Positions 15,838 through 23,987 of a DNA stretch of 26,590 bases are shown here, in pieces. Both the position numbers and the translations under genes were made by a program. The first letter of the stretch is position 1; every line of letters begins with the position of its first letter. This DNA comes from CAZEVI01 sp964515615 (GTDB taxonomy: Bacteria > Patescibacteriota > UBA1384 > XYA2-FULL-43-10 > CAINNR01): the NCBI GenBank assembly GCA_964515615.1, contig CAZEVI010000008.1, forward strand, positions 1 to 26,590. The letters are read 5' to 3'. The notes below the pieces were generated by a model. The model saw nothing but the letters and a program-made list of their open reading frames with translations. It was not told the DNA's origin and did no database searches.

Positions 15838-15983
15838 TCCCAAATCACAATAATTAAACCCCAAACCTGCCTACCGGCAGGGCAAATCTCAAATTACAAA
15901 CAAGCAATTTTTAATTCTTGTTGTTCTTACATTGAATTATTGATTATTGGATATTGATTTCGCTTATTTTGGATCTAATAATG
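15838..15983. repeat. Spacer with a CCTGCC-TACC-GGCAGG hairpin and AT-rich words
   Basis: A perfect 6-bp GC stem with 4-nt loop at 15866-15881 is embedded in word-like AT sequence (CAAATCTCAAATTACAAA; TTATTGGATATTGATTT). This hairpin wording is, from memory, a widespread intergenic motif in Patescibacterial genomes. No T-run follows, so a terminator role is weak. Confidence 0.55.
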
Positions 15984-17441
15984 TTAAGGATTGGTGCCAG
16001 TGATGGTTGATGTGGTGTCAGCAGCCGGTGTGGTTGTTGTGGAGCTCGGGGATTTTTTACCGGGTTCTTCAAATTGTAGATTGTACTGTGTTCCAAGTCC
16101 GATACTTTTGTTAAGAATGAAATAGGCCTCTTTCATCAAGAAGACCGCGGCGTTGTGGATCATAAGAGCAATACTGCAGGTCATTACGCCAAGGATGACG
16201 TCGGGATTTGCACTTGTTAGACCGCCGCAAATACCCTCATCGCCAGTTGATGATGTCGTGGGTGTTTCGATTATAGCTTTAAAATTTTCGAACTGCTTGA
16301 TTGTTTCATCGACGGCATTGGAGAAGACTCCAATTGTCGAATAGGTTTTAGCATTATGTACAGTTTCCAAATTTTTATCATATTTAAAAATTGTAAGTTT
16401 TTGACTGCAAGGCCAAGTATTTTCATTGCTACCATTATTGAGAAGCTGTATGTCATTTTCTAATTCCCGAACATCATAGTAAATTGTACTTAATACTTGG
16501 CGACCTTGCTCGTTTAGCTCCCATTTGTCTGTATCTTCTAATCTCGTTCCCCAGGAGGTTTCAATGTTGGTGAGTACTGCTCCTGAAACTAGTCCAACTC
16601 CCAACCCAATTGCCCCGCCAAATCTTGCGCCAGCCGCTCCTCCTAGTATTAAATTAATAGCAGTTAGGTTGATCGCAGTACCAACTGCTGATTTTCCCGC
16701 ATCTTGCCAGTAATTACCAGGTGGGGCGGTTGTCAGCAATTCTCGAATATTATCTTTTACTTTTTCCCATGCGACAGACATATTAGTGCATACCGCATCT
16801 TTGTCTGCTGTATTCAGTGTATTGAATATGTGAGTCGATGTAGTTGGTTGAACGCTGTTATTGGTTGAAATGATTGTGTTTGCCATCATTTTGTCGCTTC
16901 TCCCAATGGCCGAACATTTGCCACTATTCAGGTCCGAAGAACTGATATACTGCCACTTTTCGGAGACAAAAATATAAACACCTGCAACGGTCCAAAGTCT
17001 TATGCTGGCCGGCTTCCATATTATAAGATTTATTGCTCTGTTGTTTGTGCACTTGTCAACCGGTAATGTTGTTCCGTCTGGGTTTTTTTTGATAGCTTCT
17101 AACCGTACAATTGAGTCCCCATCCTTCGCTAAAATTGTTTCAGAACCACTAGCTATTTTGGGAATATCACTGTTTTTTATTGAACTAAGTGGATGTAGAA
17201 TGTTCTCGACTTTTTCGTAATAATAGTTGGTATGAACTGTCCCCGCAGTTGCTTCCGCCATGACTTCGTTTAAATCCGTGTTAGTAAAACTAAATTTGAC
17301 TGTGATGTCGTCTGGATGCGGCGGATTTTGAGCTTTGGCTTTTTGGGCTAAGAGAACTTGGGAAAATGAAAGAAATATTGTAGCAAAAATTAAAAGAATG
17401 ATGGTCATTCTTTTGACAGTTTTGTGAGAACCAGTGAACAT
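15984..17441 (-). CDS. Exported/membrane protein with glycine-zipper segment, secretion locus
   Basis: 485 residues. A signal peptide (hydrophobic 11-31, AKA-QN near 37) is followed by an external domain (about 40-245, with several Cys), a Gly/Ala-rich hydrophobic stretch (about 253-292, GGAAGARFGGAIGLGVG) and a second hydrophobic region (about 405-440), then a Pro/Thr/Ser tail. I recognise no named family; glycine-zipper segments often insert into or oligomerise in membranes. The ATG at 17441 has an excellent ribosome site (AAGGAGG, 4 nt). Placed directly before the VirB6-like gene, it is probably a structural part of the same machine. Confidence 0.8.
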   Translation of the reverse strand: MFTGSHKTVKRMTIILLIFATIFLSFSQVLLAQKAKAQNPPHPDDITVKFSFTNTDLNEVMAEATAGTVHTNYYYEKVENILHPLSSIKNSDIPKIASGSETILAKDGDSIVRLEAIKKNPDGTTLPVDKCTNNRAINLIIWKPASIRLWTVAGVYIFVSEKWQYISSSDLNSGKCSAIGRSDKMMANTIISTNNSVQPTTSTHIFNTLNTADKDAVCTNMSVAWEKVKDNIRELLTTAPPGNYWQDAGKSAVGTAINLTAINLILGGAAGARFGGAIGLGVGLVSGAVLTNIETSWGTRLEDTDKWELNEQGRQVLSTIYYDVRELENDIQLLNNGSNENTWPCSQKLTIFKYDKNLETVHNAKTYSTIGVFSNAVDETIKQFENFKAIIETPTTSSTGDEGICGGLTSANPDVILGVMTCSIALMIHNAAVFLMKEAYFILNKSIGLGTQYNLQFEEPGKKSPSSTTTTPAADTTSTITGTNP

Positions 17442-17529
17442 TATCCCTCCTTGTTATCGCTGGAAACTAATAATATAAATTCCAAACCAATAATCCCGCA
17501 AGCATCAGAATTAATTTCTGTCCAATTTG

Positions 17530-18189
17530 TTATTTGGAAATCTTATTTAGATTATCTAATATTTTCTGCCAATAATCAACCTTATCCCTATCGCCGATTG
17601 CTTTTTCAGTGGAAATTAGGTAGTTTAGTGCTTCTTTATTGATCGGATTGAAATAATAAGCTTTTTCAAAATCCTCGGCCGCCAATTGGCGAAAACTCGG
17701 TTTTAATTCAAAAAACATCTGATCATTATTTGCCAGTTTCAAATTTGCCAAGCCGAGAAAGACCCAACTTTGATAATCTTTCGGTCCGGCGTTGGCGCAA
17801 AATTTCAAATTAATAATTGCCAGAGCGGCCAAATTTTTATCTATTAGCGCTCGATCGGTCTGTAAATTGCAAACTTTACTGTCGGCGCTGTCAACATTTT
17901 TTTTCACATCATCAAATTTATTATAAGCCAGAAACCCTTTCAAAATTGAAAAATCCTTTGCCGAATCTTTGGCCAATTTCTGACGCTCGGTGGCTTTCTT
18001 GCTATCGATTTGCAAAAGTCCGGCTTTTTGATATTTTACATAGGCGTCAGTGAAATTCTCTTCGGAAAGCAGTATGTCGCCAGCGGAGATATTTTTATTA
18101 AAAACATAACGCCGCCAAGGAATAGTTGCGACAAAAATCAGCACAATGACAGAGAAAGCTATGATAATTGGTTTAATTATTTTGGGCAT
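17530..18189 (-). CDS. Membrane-anchored TPR-like protein
   Basis: 219 residues. One N-terminal membrane segment (about 5-25) is followed by an all-helical domain with TPR-like spacing: AGDILLSEENFTDAYVKYQKA (about 36-56), a repeat near 145-160, and AAEDFEKAYYFNPINKEALN (about 169-188). TPR proteins mediate protein contacts. The gene starts 22 nt after the uppP stop and heads the secretion gene train, so it may share a transcript with uppP. No strong ribosome site. Function unknown, probably assembly of the apparatus. Confidence 0.75.
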   Translation of the reverse strand: MPKIIKPIIIAFSVIVLIFVATIPWRRYVFNKNISAGDILLSEENFTDAYVKYQKAGLLQIDSKKATERQKLAKDSAKDFSILKGFLAYNKFDDVKKNVDSADSKVCNLQTDRALIDKNLAALAIINLKFCANAGPKDYQSWVFLGLANLKLANNDQMFFELKPSFRQLAAEDFEKAYYFNPINKEALNYLISTEKAIGDRDKVDYWQKILDNLNKISK

Positions 18190-18211
18190 AAATAAAAAAA
18201 TTAGAACAGTT

Positions 18212-19009
18212 TTATCGCGTAAAATATAAAATTATTATCACGGCTGCAAGCAAAAAGCGATAAATTGCAAACCAAGCAAAATTATGTTTGGAGACATAGC
18301 GAAGAAGAAAACGGATTGAAAGTAGACCGAATGCGGCGCTGGTAGCGATCGCAACCAGAAATGGGACGGTTATTAGTGATGAATTGAAAGTTTTTAATGA
18401 TAATGCGAAAGCACCAAGAACTGTTGGCACGGCCAAAAGAAAGCTAAAACGGGTGGCATTTTCCCGATTGAAACCGGTTAAAAGTCCGGCGGTGATTGTT
18501 GAACCGGAGCGAGAGACGCCGGGAAAAATTGCAATTGCTTGACCAATACCAATAATAAAACCTTTAAAATAACCAAGTTCCTTAATCTTCATTTTTCCGG
18601 AAGTTGAAAGATCGACAAGCCAAAGAATCAATCCAAAAACCGCAAGCAAAATCGCCACCAAAAGCGGATTGCGCAAAGCATGTTCGGCCAAAGATTGCAA
18701 AAAGTAGCCGGCAATAGCAGCCGGAATTGTGGCGACAAGAATTATCCAGAGTAAATTGTGATTGTTTTTTTCTTCCTGAATTTCCGATTTGATTGAAATT
18801 CCGCTGGCGATAATTTTTCGCCAATCCTGCCAAAAAAATATCAAAAGTGCCAACAACGTTCCCATATGAAGGGCAACATCAAATTCCAAACCTTGGTATT
18901 GCCAGTTGAAAAGATAGGGAATTACTATTAGGTGGCCAGAAGATGATATTGGCAAAAATTCGCCGACTCCCTGAACAATTCCGAGAATTATTGCATGAAA
19001 AATTGACAT
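18212..19009 (-). CDS. uppP: Undecaprenyl-diphosphatase UppP (BacA family)
   Basis: 265 residues, the normal family length, with about eight membrane segments. Motif 1 is QGVGEFLPISSSGH (residues 13-26), the (E/Q)xxxE form with Gln first, followed by the conserved His26. Motif 2 is PGVSRSGSTI (163-172) with the catalytic Arg167. The enzyme removes a phosphate from undecaprenyl diphosphate at the membrane, recycling the lipid carrier for peptidoglycan and surface polymers. GAGG six bases before the ATG supports the start. It lies just upstream of the TPR and secretion genes. Confidence 0.95.
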   Translation of the reverse strand: MSIFHAIILGIVQGVGEFLPISSSGHLIVIPYLFNWQYQGLEFDVALHMGTLLALLIFFWQDWRKIIASGISIKSEIQEEKNNHNLLWIILVATIPAAIAGYFLQSLAEHALRNPLLVAILLAVFGLILWLVDLSTSGKMKIKELGYFKGFIIGIGQAIAIFPGVSRSGSTITAGLLTGFNRENATRFSFLLAVPTVLGAFALSLKTFNSSLITVPFLVAIATSAAFGLLSIRFLLRYVSKHNFAWFAIYRFLLAAVIIILYFTR

Positions 19010-19063
19010 AATTTCCTCAAGAGATAAATATTATTTTTTTTAAAATAATAACATTCCGGTTTT

Positions 19064-19603
19064 TTATTCGGCGCTGTTATTGGCCCAGAAATTTTCAAAA
19101 TGCTCCATAAACCAGTATGTCAGAGTGCCGGCAAAAATGCCAATTGCAATTCCGATTATTGCCGCGGTTGGGTAACGCAAACCGTCGGCAATTTGGGAGA
19201 TGGCGATTAAAATTCCTGTCAGTAAAGCGGCGAGGCCGGTTTTTTTATTTGAAAAAAAGAGCAAAGTTGTAGCAACAGCGAAAGAGAGATAAACAAATCC
19301 GGAAGGGAAGGTACTAACAGTAACCGAACCATTCCAGTAAACCAAAAAAGGTTGAGGGTGCCAAAGAAGCCAAAAAATAAAACTTAAAAGAACACTAAAA
19401 ATTGTTGACAGCACAGATGCAAAAAGAATAATGATTCTCTGGCGTAGAACCAGATAAATTAATATCAGCACAATGATTACAATTCCGAAGCGCGAGAAAA
19501 AATAGAAAAGTTGCTGCCAAAATTCTCCGCGTTTGTCGAGAGTTTGAAAAAAATAAAAGATGTCGTGATTAAAATAACGAAGGCGATTGAGAAATGGTTC
19601 CAT
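19064..19603 (-). CDS. PAP2-fold membrane protein with catalytic motifs lost
   Basis: 179 residues from the ATG at 19603; an upstream in-frame ATG at 19720 would add 39 residues of spacer-like sequence. About five membrane segments. Its layout follows PAP2 (type 2 phosphatidic acid phosphatase, BcrC-like) proteins, but each motif is altered: WHPQPF (81-86) in place of a RPRPF-like motif 1; PSGF (100-103) in place of PSGH; SQIADGLRYPTAAIIG (136-151) in place of SR-x5-H-x3-D, so Arg, His and Asp become Gln, Arg and Ala. It is probably a non-catalytic pseudoenzyme, perhaps a lipid-phosphate-binding or partner protein. It sits directly upstream of the intact uppP (54-nt gap) and may be co-transcribed. 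Confidence 0.7.
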   Translation of the reverse strand: MEPFLNRLRYFNHDIFYFFQTLDKRGEFWQQLFYFFSRFGIVIIVLILIYLVLRQRIIILFASVLSTIFSVLLSFIFWLLWHPQPFLVYWNGSVTVSTFPSGFVYLSFAVATTLLFFSNKKTGLAALLTGILIAISQIADGLRYPTAAIIGIAIGIFAGTLTYWFMEHFENFWANNSAE

Positions 19604-19881
19604 AGATAAATTGTAGCAGAAAATGAGAAAATTAGGAATGGCGAAATTTGGGTAAATGTCTAAAACAAACGAAATCAATATCCAATAACTAATATCCAAT
19701 AAACAACCATCAAAAGCCAATAATTCAATTAGAAGCGATCATTTTTGGAGTTTGCTGATTTGATATCTGGAATTTGTAATTTGTTTGGAATTTGGTTGTT
19801 GGGATTTTTCTAATTATCGTGTCTTGGTTATTTATTATTCTCAATTTTTTGCATTCCAGTCTAAGACGTACAACGTACAAC
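19604..19881. other. AT-rich spacer between recF and the PAP2-like gene
   Basis: 278 bp with no ORF of coding character. It contains recurring words (CCAATAACTAATATCCAATA, ATTTGTAATTTGTTTGGAAT) and, just after the recF stop, a doubled ACGTACAAC. No GC-rich terminator hairpin with T-run is seen. Confidence 0.5.
19610..19615 (-). promoter_or_regulatory. Candidate -10 element giving a leaderless mRNA for the PAP2-like gene
   Basis: Minus-strand TACAAT ends six bases before the ATG at 19603, so transcription would begin at or next to the A of the start codon. No ribosome-binding site is present. The -35 at 17-bp spacing (TTCCTA) is weak. Confidence 0.35.
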
Positions 19882-20943
19882 TTACATCTTCCCGACTTCA
19901 ATAATTAAGGCTTTTGTCAAGAGTTCTTTCGATAAGTGCTGGCGACCAGTTGTCGTCAACACCGTTTGGTAGTTCTTGATTAAATCATATAAATGCGCCT
20001 GATGGTCAGCATCAAACTCCGAGAAAATATCGTCTAAGAGTAAAATCGGTTTGCTACCATTTTCCAAATATTTCAATTCTGCCATTTTTAGGGCCAAAAT
20101 AATGCTTCTTAGCTCCCCTCTCGAGGCATATTTTTCCGCTTCCAAACTATCTAACTTAAATTGTAAGTCATCTCGGTGCGGACCAGAAGTTGTCAGTCCG
20201 GCGGCAATATCGATCGATCTTCTCGCCAAAAGTTTTTCGCTAAAATTACCATCACCTTTGGCACGATAAATTAAATTAATTGATGATTTTTTACTGCCGG
20301 AAATTGTCCGATAAAAATCAGATAGAAATTTGGAAAACTTCCCAACAGCCTGTTTCCTTGCGACAGTGATAATTTTGGCCGTCGCCGCCAGTTCATCATC
20401 CCAAAAATCAAGCTGATCTTCCCCTGCTTGACCATCTGCGATCATTTTTAATAAACCATTTCTTTGACTTAAAACTTTTTTATAATCCTGCAATGCTCGA
20501 AGATAAACATGATCTTTTTGTGAAATTATCACATCCAAAAAACGCCGGCGCTCTTTTGGTTCGCCGACGATAATATTCAAGCTTTCCGGCGAAAAAATCA
20601 CCGAAGGTAAAATTCCGATAAAATCAGCAACTTTTCGCTTGATTCCCCGCTCTTTGGCTTGAAACGAAAGCCTAGGCGATTGTTGAATAAAAATCTCTAG
20701 TGAGGATTTTGTTTTATCGTCCAAAATCAATTCAGCGTTTACTCGACAAAAATCATTGTCAAATCTGATCAAATTAAGCCGATTATCTCCACGGAAAGAA
20801 CGACACGACGAGAGCAACCCGACTGCCTCCAAAACGTTGGTTTTACCGACTCCGTTTTTACCGATTAGAATAGTAATCTCCGCCAGCTGGAGATTAAATT
20901 TAGAATGGTTGCGATAATTAACCAATGATAAATATTTAAGCAT
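19882..20943 (-). CDS. recF: RecF recombination/repair ATPase
   Basis: 353 residues, normal length. It has the RecF/SMC-type ABC ATPase elements: N-terminal LVNYRNHSKFNL, Walker A GKNGVGKT (28-35), signature region TTSGPHRDDLQF and GELRSIILALKMAE, and Walker B PILLLDDIFSEFD (299-311). RecF binds gapped DNA and helps load RecA with RecO and RecR. It follows dnaN on the same strand (40-nt gap), the standard dnaA-dnaN-recF order near the origin. Confidence 0.95.
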   Translation of the reverse strand: MLKYLSLVNYRNHSKFNLQLAEITILIGKNGVGKTNVLEAVGLLSSCRSFRGDNRLNLIRFDNDFCRVNAELILDDKTKSSLEIFIQQSPRLSFQAKERGIKRKVADFIGILPSVIFSPESLNIIVGEPKERRRFLDVIISQKDHVYLRALQDYKKVLSQRNGLLKMIADGQAGEDQLDFWDDELAATAKIITVARKQAVGKFSKFLSDFYRTISGSKKSSINLIYRAKGDGNFSEKLLARRSIDIAAGLTTSGPHRDDLQFKLDSLEAEKYASRGELRSIILALKMAELKYLENGSKPILLLDDIFSEFDADHQAHLYDLIKNYQTVLTTTGRQHLSKELLTKALIIEVGKM

Positions 20944-20983
20944 ATTGTATATCGGCTGACAGTTAATAGATACCAGCTAAATT

Positions 20984-22090
20984 TTATTCCTCGACTCTTA
21001 GTGGCATAATAATATAAATGAAATCGTCGCCCTTTTCCGGTCGAATCACAGCAGCTGAGAATTTGTCGTTTACCTCTATTAATAGTTTTTTGTCTGGAAG
21101 AACTTGTAAAATATCGCTAATATATTTGGCATTGAAAGTAATCTCCTCTGATTCATTGGTAATCTCAGCAGGAACGCGAGAAACATTATCGCCAACCTGA
21201 TCGGCAATACTGGTAATAACAATCTCTAATTCAGTCAATCTCAGCTTGACGTTATTGCCACCCTGACGGGCAAAAAGCGAGGCCATTTTGATCGCTGAAG
21301 AAAACTCGTGAATATCAATCAGTGCCGATGATTTAAATGACGTCGGAATAATCTGTTTATAATTGGGGAAAGCGCCTTCAATTAAACGAGAAACAATTTG
21401 TGTGTCGCCAAGAGTAAAAGAAACTTGATTTTCGGTCGCTGAAATGGCAATTTTTTCCAGATTTTCAACTGCCGACAAAATTCGTAAAACTTCTTGCATC
21501 GTTCGCGCCGGAACGATAAATTCCTTCTCGCTCTCGACTTCGGCGACAACAATCTTTTTTTCCGCCAAGCGATAACTGTCTGTCGCCACTAAATTCAAAA
21601 ATCCTTTTTCAAATTTAAAGTATATTCCAGACAAAACTGGCCGCGTATCATCACCAGCACAAGCGATTACGACCTCAGAAACAGCTCGGCTGAAATCGGC
21701 TGATTTAATTTCAACCAGTGCATCATTGGAAATGTCCGGCAGTGTCGGATATTCGGCCGGATCAATACCTTTAATGTTGGCTTCGTAATGCTGACTTTTT
21801 AAGTGGAGAGTTGTGGCTTTTGATTCCAGTGTCAAATTTTCATCAGAATTGGTAGCGATGAAATCAGATAGTAAACGCGCGGGGACAGTTAGAGCGCCAT
21901 CTTCATCAATTTTAGCACCAAATGATGTTGTAACACCGATTTCCAGGTCGGTTGCCGATAATTTTAGCTGGCCATCTTTGGCTTCAATGTAAATGTTTGA
22001 TAAAACTGGCAATGTTGTCCTTGTTCCAACAACTCGGGAAACGATCGAAAGCCCCTTATTCAACTTTGCTTGTGTACAGGATATTTTCAT
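20984..22090 (-). CDS. dnaN: DNA polymerase III beta sliding clamp
   Basis: 368 residues, normal length, with three successive clamp domains (about 1-125, 126-250, 251-368). Familiar stretches include VVGTRTTLPVLSNI, RPVLSGIYF with LVATDSYRLAEKK, and the C-terminal YIIMPLR, the clamp ending that forms the partner-binding pocket. The ring tethers the polymerase and other repair proteins to DNA. The ATG at 22090 has AAGGAG four bases upstream. It lies downstream of dnaA across the box-rich origin spacer. Confidence 0.97.
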   Translation of the reverse strand: MKISCTQAKLNKGLSIVSRVVGTRTTLPVLSNIYIEAKDGQLKLSATDLEIGVTTSFGAKIDEDGALTVPARLLSDFIATNSDENLTLESKATTLHLKSQHYEANIKGIDPAEYPTLPDISNDALVEIKSADFSRAVSEVVIACAGDDTRPVLSGIYFKFEKGFLNLVATDSYRLAEKKIVVAEVESEKEFIVPARTMQEVLRILSAVENLEKIAISATENQVSFTLGDTQIVSRLIEGAFPNYKQIIPTSFKSSALIDIHEFSSAIKMASLFARQGGNNVKLRLTELEIVITSIADQVGDNVSRVPAEITNESEEITFNAKYISDILQVLPDKKLLIEVNDKFSAAVIRPEKGDDFIYIIMPLRVEE

Positions 22091-22544
22091 AAGACTCCTT
22101 GGTAAATACTAATTGGTTTAGACTATTACTATTTGTATATATTTTTGTCTAATTTTTGATTTTTGATTTAAATATTTTGTCGCATTTTATTAGTTTTTCC
22201 GACAACCCTGTGGATAACTTTCTAAAGTAATTTTCACTGTTTTTCCTCTTAAATAAACTATATTTTTTGTGAGTTTTCCACAACTATGTGGATAACTTTT
22301 TAAGTTTTCCACAACTTATTATTGTCACGGCTAATTAATTATTACAGATTAATAAGTTATCCACAACTTATCAGAGTTATCCACAGGTTTCTGAACAGTT
22401 TTTTCCACAAGTTATTAGGCAAACAGTTTGTATTTTATCTTTTACTGTAATCTATTTCTCGATTTATCCGCAGTATTCACAACACTTATTATTATAATTA
22501 TTGTATATATAAACTAATCAATATTAGAAACTGCTTGTGGATAA
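22091..22544. other. oriC: Probable chromosomal replication origin (oriC)
   Basis: The 454-bp dnaA-dnaN spacer holds many DnaA boxes. Perfect TTATCCACA copies: 22357-22365 and 22377-22385 (plus), 22209-22217, 22287-22295 and 22536-22544 (minus). One-mismatch copies: TTTTCCACA at 22274, 22305 and 22401, and TTATCCGCA at 22464. The two perfect direct copies start exactly 20 bp apart. Very AT-rich flanks at about 22115-22195 and 22483-22530 are candidates for the unwinding element. The gene directions to left and right diverge from this neighbourhood, as expected around an origin. Confidence 0.85.
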
Positions 22545-23930
22545 CTATTCAAAAATCATCTCTTTTAACATTTCTAATTCATCTTTAAGTTGCTTGGAAT
22601 TTCCCAAATCTTTGGTAACAGCTTTACAACCATGCATCACTGTTGAATGATCTTTCCCACCCATTGTTTTACCAACCTCCGGAAAGGACAATCCGACGAT
22701 ATTATAAAGTATATACATCGCCACGTGGCGCGGCTTAATGACTTCTTTATTTCTTCTTGTTGAGATTATATCTTCTACCGGCACATTGTAAAATTTTTGA
22801 ACTATTTTTAAAACTTTCTCAGCTGATATTGTCTGCCTTTTCGAGCTCGAATTAATTGAATCAGCTAAAACTTTTTCAGCCATCGCTAATGACGGCTTTT
22901 CATTAATTAGATCAATATGAGCAAAAAGTTTATTTAATGTACCTTCGAGTTCACGAATACTGGAAGTAATATTTTTGGCAATAAATTCCAGAATATCGTC
23001 ATCAATCTGTTTATTATTCTCCTGACATTTCATTCGTAAAATTGCCGAGCGCATTTCAAAATCTGGCGGTTGAATATCAGCAACCATTCCCCATTCAAAA
23101 CGACTGATTAAGCGTTTCTCCAAACCTTTAATCTCTTTTGGCGGACAATCAGATGTTAGAACAATTTGTTTATTCTTCTGGTGTAAATGATTAAAAGTGT
23201 GAAAAAACTCCTCTTGTGTCCCCTCCTTATTACTCAAGAATTGAATGTCGTCAATTATTAAAATATCAATATTTCGATAGTGATCTTTAAACTCTTTGGC
23301 TTTCCCACCACGAACTGAATTAATATATTCATTGGTAAATGTTTCACAAGAGGCATAAATTACCTTGATTTTAGGATTTTTACTAACAGCGAAATTGCCG
23401 ATGGCTTGAGCTAAATGGGTTTTTCCTAAGCCGGGATCACCGTAAATAAATAGTGGATTATAATTCTTACCCGGTTTTTGCGCGGCTGATCTGGCGGCTG
23501 CATTGGCAAGTTGGTTTGAAGATCCGACAATAAAATTTTTAAAAGCGTAAGAGATTTTCAAATCTTTGTTTTGGGAGTTATCCACAGGTTGTCCACTATG
23601 TGAAAAAGTGTCGGAGTTATCCACAGGGTTGTGGATAACTTTTGTTTTCCGATCTTTTATTTGATCCTTTCCCAATTCTGATGCGACTTTAAATTTTATC
23701 TCTTTAATTGGCTCACTTAACTGTTTTTCAACAGCCGATTTTATATCCTTAATATAGTGCTTTTTTAGGTAGTCTTCAATGAAAATTGATCGCACCCCGA
23801 CTGTTAAAATGCCATTTTTGAATTCAAAAATAAAGGTGCCGGAAAACCACGTTTGAAAGTTGGCTTTGGAGATTACCACCTCTAATTCTCCAAGAGCTAT
23901 TGACCAGATTTTTTTACGATCTTTTTCCAT
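22545..23930 (-). CDS. dnaA: Replication initiator DnaA
   Basis: 461 residues from the ATG at 23930, chosen because AAAGG precedes it and a canonical MEKDRKKIWSIAL start follows; an upstream in-frame ATG (23987) would read through a DnaA box and promoter region. Domain I about 1-80 (FQTWFSG); short linker about 85-125 holding PVDNS twice; AAA+ domain with Walker A GDPGLGKT (164-171), Walker B DILIIDDIQFL and an arginine-finger region (LISRFEWG); C-terminal DNA-binding domain with signature KDHSTVMHGCK. DnaA binds the boxes in the adjoining spacer and opens the origin. The two PVDNS peptides are direct translations of DnaA boxes in the gene itself. Confidence 0.97.
   Translation of the reverse strand: MEKDRKKIWSIALGELEVVISKANFQTWFSGTFIFEFKNGILTVGVRSIFIEDYLKKHYIKDIKSAVEKQLSEPIKEIKFKVASELGKDQIKDRKTKVIHNPVDNSDTFSHSGQPVDNSQNKDLKISYAFKNFIVGSSNQLANAAARSAAQKPGKNYNPLFIYGDPGLGKTHLAQAIGNFAVSKNPKIKVIYASCETFTNEYINSVRGGKAKEFKDHYRNIDILIIDDIQFLSNKEGTQEEFFHTFNHLHQKNKQIVLTSDCPPKEIKGLEKRLISRFEWGMVADIQPPDFEMRSAILRMKCQENNKQIDDDILEFIAKNITSSIRELEGTLNKLFAHIDLINEKPSLAMAEKVLADSINSSSKRQTISAEKVLKIVQKFYNVPVEDIISTRRNKEVIKPRHVAMYILYNIVGLSFPEVGKTMGGKDHSTVMHGCKAVTKDLGNSKQLKDELEMLKEMIFE
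23578..23638. promoter_or_regulatory. Three perfect DnaA boxes inside the dnaA coding sequence
   Basis: TTATCCACA at 23578-23586 and 23617-23625, and the reverse copy TGTGGATAA at 23630-23638. The last two form an exact 11-bp inverted repeat (AGTTATCCACA / TGTGGATAACT) with a 4-nt gap. They lie in the codons for the flexible linker between domain I and the AAA+ domain. Confidence 0.85.
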
Positions 23931-23957
23931 TTTTACCTTTAGTTTTACTGTACTAAA

Positions 23958-23987
23958 AAGATAGCAAGTTATCCACAGGCATAGCAA
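23958..23987 (-). promoter_or_regulatory. Candidate dnaA promoter with a DnaA box in its spacer
   Basis: On the minus strand TTGCTA (23987-23982), an 18-bp spacer and TATCTT (23963-23958) could serve as -35 and -10. A perfect DnaA box (23969-23977) lies between them, which would let DnaA repress its own gene, as known in many bacteria. The hexamers are only moderate matches. Confidence 0.35.

Noticed and set aside
15866..15881. Intrinsic terminator after the glycine-zipper protein gene
   Set aside because: It is a 6-bp hairpin with no T-run on either strand and occurs within word-like spacer sequence.
1..18189. Integrative conjugative element or prophage
   Set aside because: No integrase, relaxase, transposase or attachment repeats are seen, and the locus continues smoothly from uppP.
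19604..19720. Longer PAP2-like protein starting at 19720
   Set aside because: The extension is hydrophobic only because the spacer is T-rich and word-like; ATG 19603 opens a normal membrane-protein start.
22201..22410. CRISPR-like array of TTATCCACA repeats
   Set aside because: The repeats are 9-bp DnaA boxes in both orientations with unequal spacing; no array or cas gene is seen.
23931..23987. Longer DnaA beginning at 23987
   Set aside because: The added residues come from the DnaA box and promoter region; the ATG at 23930 has AAAGG and a canonical DnaA start.
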